From Bacillota bacterium (GTDB lineage: Bacteria; Bacillota; Clostridia; Lachnospirales; Lachnospiraceae), in assembly GCA_023420085.1 (NCBI GenBank), contig JAEZWQ010000047.1, positions 36,052-100,051 of the forward strand: a stretch of DNA of 64,000 nucleotides. Direction: 5' to 3'. Each line of letters starts with the position of its first letter. Position 1 is the first letter of the stretch. This document shows, one piece after another, positions 44,917 to 53,798 of the stretch. The position numbers and the translations under genes were made by a program. Below the pieces are notes generated by a model that was not told where the DNA came from, did no database searches, and saw only the letters and a program-made list of their open reading frames with translations.

Positions 44917-46276
44917 TTTCTACCTTTCTCCCTGACTTTACTAAGCTATAACCAACAATTATAGCATATACTACAATTAGTCCTATAATAACTGCTATTT
45001 TTGATCCAATATTTGCCAAACCACCATAGAATATACCCGCAACACAGAAGTCTGCATCAGAGAATGTAGCATTTGCAAAACCTAAATTTCCTAAAAGTGG
45101 CATTAAGAATATTGGTAGGAATGATATTATTACACCATGGATAAATGCACCTAAAATACATCCTTTTAAACCGCCTCTTGAATTACCAAATACACCAGCA
45201 GTAGCCCCACAGAAGAAATGAGGAACAACACCTGGAAGAATTATAACTGTCTGTAATAAGCCCATAACAACTAGTGATACAATCCCTCCTACAAAGCTAG
45301 AGAAGAAACCTATTAAAACAGCATTTGGAGCTGCAGTAAACACTATAGGACAATCTAATGCAGGTATTGAATTTGGAACTAACTTTTCAGAAATACCCTT
45401 AAATGCAGGTACAATTTCATTAAGTATTAATCTAACACCTTGTAAAATTATATATACACCTGCTGCAAATTCCCCACCTTTTGTAATTGCAAATATTATA
45501 AAGTTAGAATCTGCCTTTAATGTATCATTAACATAACTTGGTCCAGCTATAATAGCAATAATTACATATATTACAATCATAGTTAAAGCTATTGATACTG
45601 TTGAATCACGTAAAAAAGCTAATGCTTTTGGGAATTTAACATCTTCAGTTGTTACTACCTTTTCTTTCTTTCCTCTTAAAAGTCTACCAGTATAGCCTGC
45701 TATAGCATATCCAACACTTCCAAAATGTCCAAGTCCAACAGCATTAGATCCAACCATATCTTTCATAAATGTTTGTAATATGAATGGTGCCATTGACATA
45801 ATAGCTCCTAATGCCAATGATCCAACAACTATTAATGAAACCCCACTAAATCCTGCTACATGGAATATTACAGCAAGCATACATGCCATATAAAGTGTAT
45901 GGTGACCAGTTAAAAATATATGTTTAAACTTAGTAAATCTTGCAATTAAAATATTGGCAAGCATACCAAAAAACATTATTAATGCTGATGTTGTACCAAA
46001 TGTAGTAAGTGCCATAGAAATAATTGCTTCATTATTTGGCACAACCCCTTTAACATTAAAAGCTGCTTCAAACATTCCTCCAAAAGGCTCTAAAGACCCT
46101 TGCACTACACCGGCACCAGCTGAAAGTACAATGAATCCAATAAATGTTTTTACTGTACCTTTAACAATTTCTGTTGTTGATTTTTTTTGTAATAGTAAAC
46201 CAATCAATGCGATTATAGCAACTAAAAACGCAGGCGCTTTTACTATATCTAATAATAATGCTATTAATCCGTTCAT
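44906..46276 (-). CDS. PTS EIIC, ascorbate (UlaA/SgaT) family
   Basis: A polytopic permease of 456 residues with about 10–11 helices, including SAGAGVVQGSLEPF, LTGHHTLYMACMLAVI, NAVGLGHFGSVGYAIAGY and the long FFCGATAGVFGNSRGGLKG segment typical of the UlaA family. GGAGG precedes the ATG. The family name reflects E. coli ascorbate transport, but no ulaG, ulaD, ulaE or ulaF homologue is here, so the substrate is open. Confidence 0.9.
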   Translation of the reverse strand: MNGLIALLLDIVKAPAFLVAIIALIGLLLQKKSTTEIVKGTVKTFIGFIVLSAGAGVVQGSLEPFGGMFEAAFNVKGVVPNNEAIISMALTTFGTTSALIMFFGMLANILIARFTKFKHIFLTGHHTLYMACMLAVIFHVAGFSGVSLIVVGSLALGAIMSMAPFILQTFMKDMVGSNAVGLGHFGSVGYAIAGYTGRLLRGKKEKVVTTEDVKFPKALAFLRDSTVSIALTMIVIYVIIAIIAGPSYVNDTLKADSNFIIFAITKGGEFAAGVYIILQGVRLILNEIVPAFKGISEKLVPNSIPALDCPIVFTAAPNAVLIGFFSSFVGGIVSLVVMGLLQTVIILPGVVPHFFCGATAGVFGNSRGGLKGCILGAFIHGVIISFLPIFLMPLLGNLGFANATFSDADFCVAGIFYGGLANIGSKIAVIIGLIVVYAIIVGYSLVKSGRKVENEA

Positions 46277-46288
46277 ACGTCCTCCCTA

Positions 46289-46573
46289 TCAATCAATCAA
46301 ATTTAATTCCTTACAAACTGTGGTAACCTTTTCTCTTATTTCATCCATATCAATTATACTGTTTAGAACAACTACTTTGCCATTAACAGTTAATCCTTCG
46401 GCAATATCTTTTGCCATAAAAAACACATCTGCTGCCCCATCAGAAACACTACTTACATCTGAATGTTCAACCTCTACACCTGTAACACCTAATTCCCTAA
46501 GTACATTTTCAATATTCATCTGTACCATAAAACTTGATCCTAATCCAGATCCACAAATTGTTAAAAATTTCAT
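46289..46573 (-). CDS. PTS EIIB, ascorbate/lactose-type
   Basis: A small phosphocarrier (94 residues) with the phosphocysteine loop TICGSGLGSSF at the N-terminus and a Rossmann-like fold. I place the start at ATG 46573, preceded by GGAGG. It lies between IIA and IIC in the order IIA–IIB–IIC. Confidence 0.92.
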   Translation of the reverse strand: MKFLTICGSGLGSSFMVQMNIENVLRELGVTGVEVEHSDVSSVSDGAADVFFMAKDIAEGLTVNGKVVVLNSIIDMDEIREKVTTVCKELNLID

Positions 46574-46584
46574 ATATACCTCCA

Positions 46585-47022
46585 TTATGATAATAAATTT
46601 ATAATATCATCAACATTAGCTGATGCTTTAAGCCTTTTAATATCTTCATTATTCATTAAGAATGTTGAAAGTTCTCTCAATAATTCAACGTGAGAAGTAT
46701 TATCTTTAGCACTAAGAACTATAAAAACATCAATAGGATGTTCTTCATCATCAAGTAAATTTACAGGTTTATTTAGTTTAAGAATAGAAAGCCCAGTTTT
46801 TAACACACCTGTTTCAGGACGAGCATGAGGAACTGCAATTCCTTTTCCAAAATCAAAATATGGTCCAAGTTTTTCAGCAGTATCATATATTGCATCAACA
46901 TAACTTGGTTTTATATAGTTTTCACTTAATAATGGTTCGCAACATATCCTTATAGCATCTTTCCAATCTTTTACCTCTTCTTTATAGTTAATCATTTTAT
47001 TACTGTCAACTAATCTCATCAT
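46585..47022 (-). CDS. PTS EIIA, fructose/mannitol (EIIA-2) type
   Basis: A 145-residue EIIA-2 domain with phosphohistidine in GIAVPHARPE near residue 68. It has the fold pattern ending SNYELLRELSTFLMN-like. GGAGAAT precedes the ATG. It overlaps the PRD regulator's stop, so regulator and transporter are co-expressed. Confidence 0.92.
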   Translation of the reverse strand: MMRLVDSNKMINYKEEVKDWKDAIRICCEPLLSENYIKPSYVDAIYDTAEKLGPYFDFGKGIAVPHARPETGVLKTGLSILKLNKPVNLLDDEEHPIDVFIVLSAKDNTSHVELLRELSTFLMNNEDIKRLKASANVDDIINLLS

Positions 47023-48946
47023 TATTCTCCAAATCTATAAAAAATTTTAAAAATTCATCTAAACTATTAAATTGAATAGATTTATTTATTGCTTCACTAT
47101 TAGATATATATTTACTTAAATACTTAAAAAATGAATTGATTATATAACTACCTTTTCCATCTTCTTTTTTTATATTTAGCAAAATAACTACTTTTACAAC
47201 TTTGTTATCCCAATTAATACCTTTAGGATTAATAAATACTGTTATAAAACTTTCTTTACAAATAGATATCATAGGATGAGGCAAACTTACCATAGTATCA
47301 TAAGATGTTGAAGCAAAATTTTCTCTCTTTATAATTAAGTCATATAGTTTTTTCTGTTCAATTCCCTTTACTTCTTCAATTTTATTTGTTAAAAATTTTA
47401 ATACATCTTCCTTATGATAGAGCCTATTATTCTTGAAAAATAATTCATCACTAAATAATTTAGCTATATCCAGATCTTTATCAATTAGATGTTTAAAAAT
47501 ATTTTTAACATCCTTTTCATTAATAAATATGCCTATTTCAATTACTGGTATATTTACATTAAGACTAATAGGAATTGTTGTAACTACAAGGTCTATGTTA
47601 GAAAAATCTACATTATTTAATCCTAAATAATCACAAGTATGTATCTCATTTACATGTTCTTTATACCGTTTTTCAAAATTATATCTAACTAAATTAGCTG
47701 TCCCAACTCCAGAACCACATACAATAAGAACATTTTTCTTTTTTTTATTCTCATGTAGTCTATTTAATGCCACACTTATGTGGATAGCTATATATGCAAT
47801 TTCGTCCTCACTTAAAATAATATTATATTTATTTTCAATTACACTCATTCCTGTTTTTGCTAACATAAATGAAAATAAATCTTTTTTTATTTCCTCCAAT
47901 ATAGGATTCTTCAAAACAAGTTTATATCTAATTCTTTCTATTAACGGAGATAGATGAAGGCATAGGCTTATCTTTAGATCTAAATCTCTAGTTAAATCTA
48001 CATCATCAACTTCTTTTATTCTATCAATTATTTTATCAACAAGTATCTCAATTTCTGGTGCAATATTTAACTTATTATGGTTAAGACTAATTTTTTTGCT
48101 TAATAGATGAATTGAAATATAGGCTATCTCATCATCTGGAAACTCAATATTGAATTCGCTAGATAATCTGTCTGTTAGCTTTTTTGCTATCTTATATTCA
48201 TTTTTAGAACATAACCTTATTATTTCATTTTTACCAACGGATACATTATCCCCCGATAATATCCTTTTTATACAGATAAACATATGAATCAATAAATTAT
48301 TAAATGCAACTTCAGTAGTCTCATATTTTTCAGATTTTAATACTTCAATAATAATTTTTTGAATAGAACCTAAAAACGATTTATAATCTTCTACATTTTT
48401 ATTATAAAATATACTGTTATCTGTATCCTTATTTAATAGTGTATTAGCAATACACAGCCTTTTATCTAATTCTCTTCCTTCAATACGTAAACCTTGATAT
48501 GGTTTACTTATAATTTCAAGATCATAGGGTTTTATCATATATCTAACAACTCTTAGTTCCCTATTAAATAATGATCTGCTTATGCATAATTCATCAATAA
48601 GCTCCTGTGCCTTTATATACTCAGATGCAAACAACAATATACGTAAAATAAACCTTATTCTTTTATCTCTATCTGTATAATCATCATTTTCAAAGGCATA
48701 GCTATTCCATGACTCTTTCAGAAAGTTTTCAAATTTTTTATTATCTTCTATTTTGAAAACACTTCCCATGCTTCTAACAGTTTCTATTCTCGCTCCATTA
48801 TTCTCTAAAATACTATTTAAATATTTAATATCATTTCTGATGGTTTTAGAACTGCAGTTTAATGAAGTTGCAATATCCTGAGATGTAAGAGGTTTATCTG
48901 AATGTGTAATTGTATCAAAAATTTTTTTAATTCTTGTTTCTTTCAT
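47006..48946 (-). CDS. PRD-containing PTS-controlled activator (MtlR/LicR-like)
   Basis: Residues 1–60 are a DeoR-type helix-turn-helix (LTSQDIATSLNCSSKTIRNDI), followed by an Mga-like second HTH (about 100–180). Two PTS regulation domains come next (about 190–400; ISIHLLSKKI and IAIHISVALNRLHE histidines). An EIIB-like domain follows, with Cys in VCGSGVGTANL near 408, then an EIIA-2-like domain with His in SLPHPM near 554. Phosphorylation at these sites should couple activity to sugar flow. AGGTATAG precedes the ATG. It most likely activates its own operon. Confidence 0.92.
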   Translation of the reverse strand: MKETRIKKIFDTITHSDKPLTSQDIATSLNCSSKTIRNDIKYLNSILENNGARIETVRSMGSVFKIEDNKKFENFLKESWNSYAFENDDYTDRDKRIRFILRILLFASEYIKAQELIDELCISRSLFNRELRVVRYMIKPYDLEIISKPYQGLRIEGRELDKRLCIANTLLNKDTDNSIFYNKNVEDYKSFLGSIQKIIIEVLKSEKYETTEVAFNNLLIHMFICIKRILSGDNVSVGKNEIIRLCSKNEYKIAKKLTDRLSSEFNIEFPDDEIAYISIHLLSKKISLNHNKLNIAPEIEILVDKIIDRIKEVDDVDLTRDLDLKISLCLHLSPLIERIRYKLVLKNPILEEIKKDLFSFMLAKTGMSVIENKYNIILSEDEIAYIAIHISVALNRLHENKKKKNVLIVCGSGVGTANLVRYNFEKRYKEHVNEIHTCDYLGLNNVDFSNIDLVVTTIPISLNVNIPVIEIGIFINEKDVKNIFKHLIDKDLDIAKLFSDELFFKNNRLYHKEDVLKFLTNKIEEVKGIEQKKLYDLIIKRENFASTSYDTMVSLPHPMISICKESFITVFINPKGINWDNKVVKVVILLNIKKEDGKGSYIINSFFKYLSKYISNSEAINKSIQFNSLDEFLKFFIDLENNDEIS

Positions 48947-49007
48947 AACTATACCTAAATTTTAATATATATATTTTATACTTCCATATATACTTTTTCC
49001 ATTACTT

Positions 49008-49036
49008 TTAATAATATAAATGATAAAATGACTCAA
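49008..49036 (-). promoter_or_regulatory. Candidate promoter of the PTS operon
   Basis: TTGAGT (49031–49036), 17 bases, TATTAA (49008–49013) on the minus strand. The −10 is poor, as expected for an activator-dependent promoter. Confidence 0.4.
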
Positions 49037-49096
49037 TGAAAGATAACCTGATGATAGTATTATATCATCAATATCAATCATAAAGCCATTTCATTG
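49034..49096. promoter_or_regulatory. Nested inverted repeats upstream of the PRD regulator
   Basis: An outer repeat CAATGAAA/TTTCATTG (49034–49041 and 49089–49096) encloses an inner 8-bp hairpin TGATGATA/TATCATCA (49049–49056 and 49063–49070). The block lies just upstream of and touching the −35, a typical activator site position. It could instead help end the U32 transcript, but has no T run. Confidence 0.4.
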
Positions 49097-49107
49097 ACAT
49101 AATTATA

Positions 49108-50334
49108 TTATTGTTGTTTCCTTATAATGTCTAATTCATCAAGTTCGATCCCCAAATTTACATATATTTTTTGTTTTGGATGAGGACAGCTTTCCATATG
49201 GTTTCCTTCTTCATCTTGAATATCTTCTACTTTTACAACAGTATTGTCTCCATTTGTCTTCATTATTTCAACATAATCTCCAACTGAAAATTTATTACGT
49301 TGTTCCATCTCGACATAACCATCATGTCTCATTTTTTGACACATCCCAAGATAAATATAATTAGTTATATAAGTATTACTATTATAAATTTGTGCATCAT
49401 CAGGGTTCCCGAAGAAAAATCCAGTTGTAAATTCCCTATATGTACATTTTCCAATTTCTTTTTTATAATATTCAAGATTATCTATATATTTTTCTTTTGA
49501 TTCCAAATAATCATCGATTGCTCTTCTATATGTTCTTGCAACAGTTGCAACATAAAGTGCAGTTTTCATTCTACCTTCAACTTTAAAACTATTTATTCCA
49601 GCATTAACCATTTCAGGTATGTGTTCAATCATACATAGATCTTTGGAATTAAATATATAAGTTCCTCTTTCATTTTCAAAGACTGGCATATATTCCCCAG
49701 GCCTAGTTTCTTCTACCACATTATATTTCCATCTGCAAGGATGTGTACACGCTCCTTTATTAGCATCTCTGCCATTAAAAAAATTACTCAAAAGACATCT
49801 ACCTGAATATGACATACACATAGCTCCATGCATAAATGCTTCTATTTCCATATCTTCAGGTATATGCGTTCTAATTTCACATATTTCGTCTAAAGACAGT
49901 TCTCTAGCGGCAACAACTCTCTTAGCACCAAGTTCGTACCAAAAATTAAAAGTTTCATAATTTGTATTATTTGCCTGTGTTGATATATGTATATCTATAT
50001 CTTTTAAGATTTTTCTAGCATGCACAAAAACTCCTGGATCTCCAATTATAACTGCATCGGGTTTTAATTCATTTAATTCGTTTAGATATTCAATTATGCC
50101 TTGCATATCATAATTTCTTGCCATAATATTTGCAGTAATAAATACCTTAACACCATGATTATGTGCATATTCTATACCTTTTTTCATATCATCATGTGAA
50201 AAATTCTTTGCATTAGCCCTAAGGCCATACATTTCACCGCCTATGTATATTGCATCAGCACCATATTTAACACCTACTTTTAAAACTTCAAGATTACTTG
50301 CAGGTATTAATAATTCTAGATTTTCCCTATTCAT
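49108..50334 (-). CDS. U32 family protein, probable tRNA uridine hydroxylase component (TrhP-like)
   Basis: Formerly called a collagenase-like peptidase. The U32 signature region has conserved cysteines (MHGAMCMSYSGRCLLSNFF, then GACTHPCRWKY), probably iron-sulfur ligands, and the FKVEGRMKTALYVATVARTYRRAID motif. At 408 residues it is close to B. subtilis YrrO/TrhP2. Its position right after a TrmR-like methyltransferase matches the B. subtilis yrrMNO order, although only one U32 protein is present. The inferred role is 5-hydroxyuridine formation at tRNA position 34. Confidence 0.85.
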   Translation of the reverse strand: MNRENLELLIPASNLEVLKVGVKYGADAIYIGGEMYGLRANAKNFSHDDMKKGIEYAHNHGVKVFITANIMARNYDMQGIIEYLNELNELKPDAVIIGDPGVFVHARKILKDIDIHISTQANNTNYETFNFWYELGAKRVVAARELSLDEICEIRTHIPEDMEIEAFMHGAMCMSYSGRCLLSNFFNGRDANKGACTHPCRWKYNVVEETRPGEYMPVFENERGTYIFNSKDLCMIEHIPEMVNAGINSFKVEGRMKTALYVATVARTYRRAIDDYLESKEKYIDNLEYYKKEIGKCTYREFTTGFFFGNPDDAQIYNSNTYITNYIYLGMCQKMRHDGYVEMEQRNKFSVGDYVEIMKTNGDNTVVKVEDIQDEEGNHMESCPHPKQKIYVNLGIELDELDIIRKQQ

Positions 50335-50971
50335 TCTCCTTCTTTCTACATATAGCTATTCCATCTTCCAATGGGATAAATGTTGTATCTAGCCTAGGAT
50401 CTATTGAAACTTTATCAATAAATTCTCTAAGTCTTTTATGTATTGTTCTATTTCGTCTTTTTATTTCTAATCTATCTAAAGAAATATCACCATTATGTGA
50501 TATGTTGTCAACAAATAATATTCCATCACTATCTAAGATATTTATCAGTCTTTCAAGATAATTAATATATTGTCCTTTTGGCCCATCTAAAAAAATTAAA
50601 TCAAATGTCCTGTTAATATCATTAAGTACATCATCTGCATCACCAATTAATAATTTTGGAGGATTATCTAATTTATTAAAAAATTTTTTTGCTTCCAATG
50701 CCCTTTTTTCATTCTTTTCAATAGTTGTGATATCAGGATTCTTTTCAAATTTTTCCATTTCTTTATATATTGACACAGTAGAAAAGCCTATAGCTGTACC
50801 AATCTCTAGTACACGTCTAGGCTTCTTAACACTAATTATCAATTTTAATAAGTCCTCTGTATATTGTCTAATTATAGGTATATTATTATCTATAGCAAAT
50901 TTTCTAAACTCTCTATTTTCATTAGAAACATTTCTATATTTATCTAGAAAGTTGCCAAAATCATTACTCAT
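50327..50971 (-). CDS. trmR: tRNA 5-hydroxyuridine methyltransferase-like (TrmR)
   Basis: An O-methyltransferase of the YrrM/caffeoyl-CoA type: SAM motif I VLEIGTAIGFSTVSI, motif II DITTIEKNE and DLIFLDGPKGQY, metal-binding FVDNISHNG. At 214 residues it has TrmR length. In B. subtilis TrmR converts ho5U34 to mo5U34. The adjacent U32 gene supports this over other small O-methyltransferases. It overlaps its neighbours on both sides by 8 bases. Confidence 0.85.
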   Translation of the reverse strand: MSNDFGNFLDKYRNVSNENREFRKFAIDNNIPIIRQYTEDLLKLIISVKKPRRVLEIGTAIGFSTVSIYKEMEKFEKNPDITTIEKNEKRALEAKKFFNKLDNPPKLLIGDADDVLNDINRTFDLIFLDGPKGQYINYLERLINILDSDGILFVDNISHNGDISLDRLEIKRRNRTIHKRLREFIDKVSIDPRLDTTFIPLEDGIAICRKKENE

Positions 50972-51356
50972 TTGATGGTGCTCCTGGCTTTGATAAATTT
51001 TCTATAATGTCTTCTGCCGACATAAAAGAATCCAGCTTGTGGCTTCCTAATTCAATTGTTTTATCAAGTTTTGCCAATTTTGCTTGAATTCTAAATACTA
51101 ATTCATCATCTATGATTCCATTAATTTTTAAAATTTCTGCAATCCTCTTAATATCCATACCTTCTTCAATATTGATAGTATATTCAGCCTTTTCTTTTGT
51201 TATATTTGGTCTATCACTAAATACCTGATATGAAACATTATAAACAAATCCTGTAATTCTAATAAGCACAAGTACAAGCAAAACTATTATTACAATTTTT
51301 AGAATTCCTTTAGTAGCAAATATTGAATATTTACCCGCATTTGAATTTTTCTTCAT
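50964..51356 (-). CDS. MltG-like N-terminal module without catalytic domain
   Basis: A 130-residue protein with one transmembrane helix (about 18–40). After it comes a LysM-like segment matching the start of MltG (INIEEGMDIKRIAEILKINGIIDDELVFRIQAK, then LGSHKLDSFMSAEDIIENL). The YceG catalytic domain with its essential glutamate is absent and the gene ends cleanly, overlapping trmR. It occupies the yrrL (mltG) slot of B. subtilis. It is probably not an active lytic transglycosylase. GGAG precedes the ATG. Confidence 0.8.
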   Translation of the reverse strand: MKKNSNAGKYSIFATKGILKIVIIVLLVLVLIRITGFVYNVSYQVFSDRPNITKEKAEYTINIEEGMDIKRIAEILKINGIIDDELVFRIQAKLAKLDKTIELGSHKLDSFMSAEDIIENLSKPGAPSNE

Positions 51357-51357
51357 T

Positions 51358-53034
51358 CTAAATCTCCATTATTATTGGTATAATTAGAGGTCTTCGTCCC
51401 GTTCTTTTTAACATTAAATTAGCCAAATCTGCTTTAATATCCATCTTAGTTTTATTCCAATCAATTCTTTGTTTTTTTAGATTTTTAGCAACTGATTGTC
51501 TTGCTACTTCACTAGCTTCATTCATCAATGATTCAGATTCTTTTACAAATACAAATCCTCTTGATACAATCATAGGTTCATCAAGAATAATTCTATTTCT
51601 TTTATCTACCATAACTGTTGCTACAAGTACGCCTGATTCACTCATATGTTGTCTATCTCTTATAACAAGGCTTCCAACATCACCAACACCTAGTCCATCT
51701 ACATATACATTATCAATAGGTACTTCACCAATAATTTTACCACTATCTATTGTTAGGCTTAATACCTGACCAGTTTTTAATATAAATATATTATCATCTT
51801 TATATCCAAGAGTTTTAACTAATTCAGCATGACCTAGAAGGTGTCTAAACTCACCATGTACAGGGACTGCAAATTTAGGCTTTACTAAAGAGTAAATTAA
51901 TTTAATCTCTTCCTGACATGCATGCCCAGAAACATGGGTATCTTCAATTATTATTTTAGCACCTTTTCTCGCAAGTTCATTCATTACCTTAGAAACACTT
52001 TTTTCATTTCCAGGTATAGGTGTTGAACTAAATACAACAACATCTCCAGGTTTTATTGCAACATTCTTATGGATATTTGATGCAATTCTTGACAATGCTG
52101 CCATAGATTCTCCCTGTGAACCAGTTGTTAGTAAAACTATCTTTTCATCAGGATAATTCTTCATATTTGCTGTTGGTTCAATAACATTCTTATGTAGATT
52201 AAGGTATTTTAATTCTGAAGCGACATTAATAATATTAACCATACTACGCCCCTCAATAAAAACCTTACGTCTATATTTATATGCCATATCAATAACTTGT
52301 TGAACTCTATCAACATTTGAAGCAAAGGTTGCAACAATTATCCTTTTTTTCCTATTTTCATTAAATATATTATCAAATGTCTTACCAACGCTTTTTTCTG
52401 ACATAGTATATCCCTGTTTAAGGACATTTGTACTATCACAAAGCATTGCTAGTACACCTTTCTTACCAATTTCAGCCAGCCTTGTTAAATTCATTGGTTC
52501 CCCATAGATAGGTGTAAAATCGACCTTGAAATCACCTGTATGAAGGATAGTTCCTACGGGAGTATTGATGGCTAACATTGCAGAATCTTGTATTGAATGA
52601 GTACTTCTTATGAACTCAACCCTAAAATCATTTAAATTTACAATACTTCCATATTGTATTATTTTTCTCTTTACTTTATTTAATAGTTTATGTTCTTCTA
52701 ATTTTATTTCAATTAAAGCCATTGTAAGCTTAGTAGCATAAATAGGAACATTTATTTGTTGTAAAATATAAGGTAATGCACCTATATGATCCTCATGCCC
52801 ATGAGTAATAAAAAAGGCTTTAACTTTATGTCTATTCTCCTTAAGATATGTTACATCAGGTATAACCATATCTACACCTGGCATATCTTCACTTGGAAAA
52901 GCTTGACCACAATCGACCACAATTATTTGATCATCATACTCAAATGCAGTAATGTTCATGCCGATTTGTTCAAGTCCACCAAGTGGTATGATTTTTACGT
53001 TCGGTCTATTGTACTGTCTTTTTTTTGTATTCAA
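51358..53034 (-). CDS. rnj: Ribonuclease J
   Basis: A metallo-beta-lactamase/beta-CASP ribonuclease with 5'-3' exo- and endonuclease activity. Visible are HGHEDHIGALPY, LHTGDFKVDFTP, the beta-CASP motifs (TTGSQGESMAALSRIA, HVSGHA, VHGEFRHLLGH), and a C-terminal dimer domain (TGRRPLIIPIIMEI). At 558 residues it is full length. Its start overlaps the Fur-family stop by 4 bases. Confidence 0.96.
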   Translation of the reverse strand: MNTKKRQYNRPNVKIIPLGGLEQIGMNITAFEYDDQIIVVDCGQAFPSEDMPGVDMVIPDVTYLKENRHKVKAFFITHGHEDHIGALPYILQQINVPIYATKLTMALIEIKLEEHKLLNKVKRKIIQYGSIVNLNDFRVEFIRSTHSIQDSAMLAINTPVGTILHTGDFKVDFTPIYGEPMNLTRLAEIGKKGVLAMLCDSTNVLKQGYTMSEKSVGKTFDNIFNENRKKRIIVATFASNVDRVQQVIDMAYKYRRKVFIEGRSMVNIINVASELKYLNLHKNVIEPTANMKNYPDEKIVLLTTGSQGESMAALSRIASNIHKNVAIKPGDVVVFSSTPIPGNEKSVSKVMNELARKGAKIIIEDTHVSGHACQEEIKLIYSLVKPKFAVPVHGEFRHLLGHAELVKTLGYKDDNIFILKTGQVLSLTIDSGKIIGEVPIDNVYVDGLGVGDVGSLVIRDRQHMSESGVLVATVMVDKRNRIILDEPMIVSRGFVFVKESESLMNEASEVARQSVAKNLKKQRIDWNKTKMDIKADLANLMLKRTGRRPLIIPIIMEI

Positions 53035-53504
53035 TTATTCTCCTTTCCTAAGGAGCAGTCATTACATATTCCATAAAAATTGACTTCAACATCTTCAACA
53101 TTCATATCAATTTTTTTACATACTTTATTTAGATATCTATTTAGTTCTTCTATCTCTAAATTAGTTACTTTATCACAATTTCTACAGATCATTCGATATT
53201 TTCTTGTCACATTTTTTTTATGCCCATCAACAGAAACAGTGCCTACCAGTTTATATCTTGAAATACCATCGGGTAATATAACCTTATCGACTAGTCCTAT
53301 TTCAGATAACATGGTAACTGCACGATAAATAGTAGCCAACCCAAATGATCCGCCATTTTTCTTGATTTCCTCATGTATATCCTCAACCTTTAAGTGTTGA
53401 TCAATATTATCTAATAATACTTTTAAGACTGCTTCCCTCTGTTTTGTAATTTTATGTCCATAACTTTGTAGCATACTTCCATATACATCCATTAAACTAA
53501 GCAT
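53031..53504 (-). CDS. Fur-family regulator with degenerate metal site
   Basis: A winged helix with KITKQREAVLKVLL and GLATIYRAVTMLSEIGLV is intact. The structural zinc cysteines are present (C107/C110 and C147/C150). Aligned to B. subtilis PerR, the regulatory ligands H91 and H93 are K102 and R104 here. D85 and D104 are also replaced; only the H37 equivalent (H37 here) remains. It therefore probably does not sense metal or peroxide in the usual way. AGGAG lies 10 bases before the ATG. It belongs to the conserved DUF1292–Fur–rnj run. Confidence 0.88.
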   Translation of the reverse strand: MLSLMDVYGSMLQSYGHKITKQREAVLKVLLDNIDQHLKVEDIHEEIKKNGGSFGLATIYRAVTMLSEIGLVDKVILPDGISRYKLVGTVSVDGHKKNVTRKYRMICRNCDKVTNLEIEELNRYLNKVCKKIDMNVEDVEVNFYGICNDCSLGKENN

Positions 53505-53522
53505 ACATACATTTCTCCTAAA

Positions 53523-53798
53523 TTATTTTGTAATATCTACATCAAGCAGTTCTTCAAAAACTTTAACTACAGCATCCAACTCATCACTTTCTTCAACTAT
53601 AGTAAAGACCTCATCTTCATCATCTTCATCTATATACTTTAGTATAACTGCTCCCTCATCACCTTGTGTTAACAGATATTTATATCCTGCAATTGATGTA
53701 TCAGCTATTACTTCAAGATTAATTATATTATTATTTTCATCTCTTAATTCGATAAAAGAATTTTCAAATTCACTATTATTCATTAACTTATTTTCCAT
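53523..53798 (-). CDS. DUF1292 family protein (YrzB-like)
   Basis: A small acidic protein (91 residues) with the DUF1292 pattern ELRDENNN, EVIADTSIAGYKYLLTQ, and a very acidic middle (IDEDDEDEVFTIVEESDELDAV). Function unknown. It is conserved between ruvX and Fur/rnj in Clostridia, the same order as here, and overlaps ruvX by 11 bases. Confidence 0.9.
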   Translation of the reverse strand: MENKLMNNSEFENSFIELRDENNNIINLEVIADTSIAGYKYLLTQGDEGAVILKYIDEDDEDEVFTIVEESDELDAVVKVFEELLDVDITK

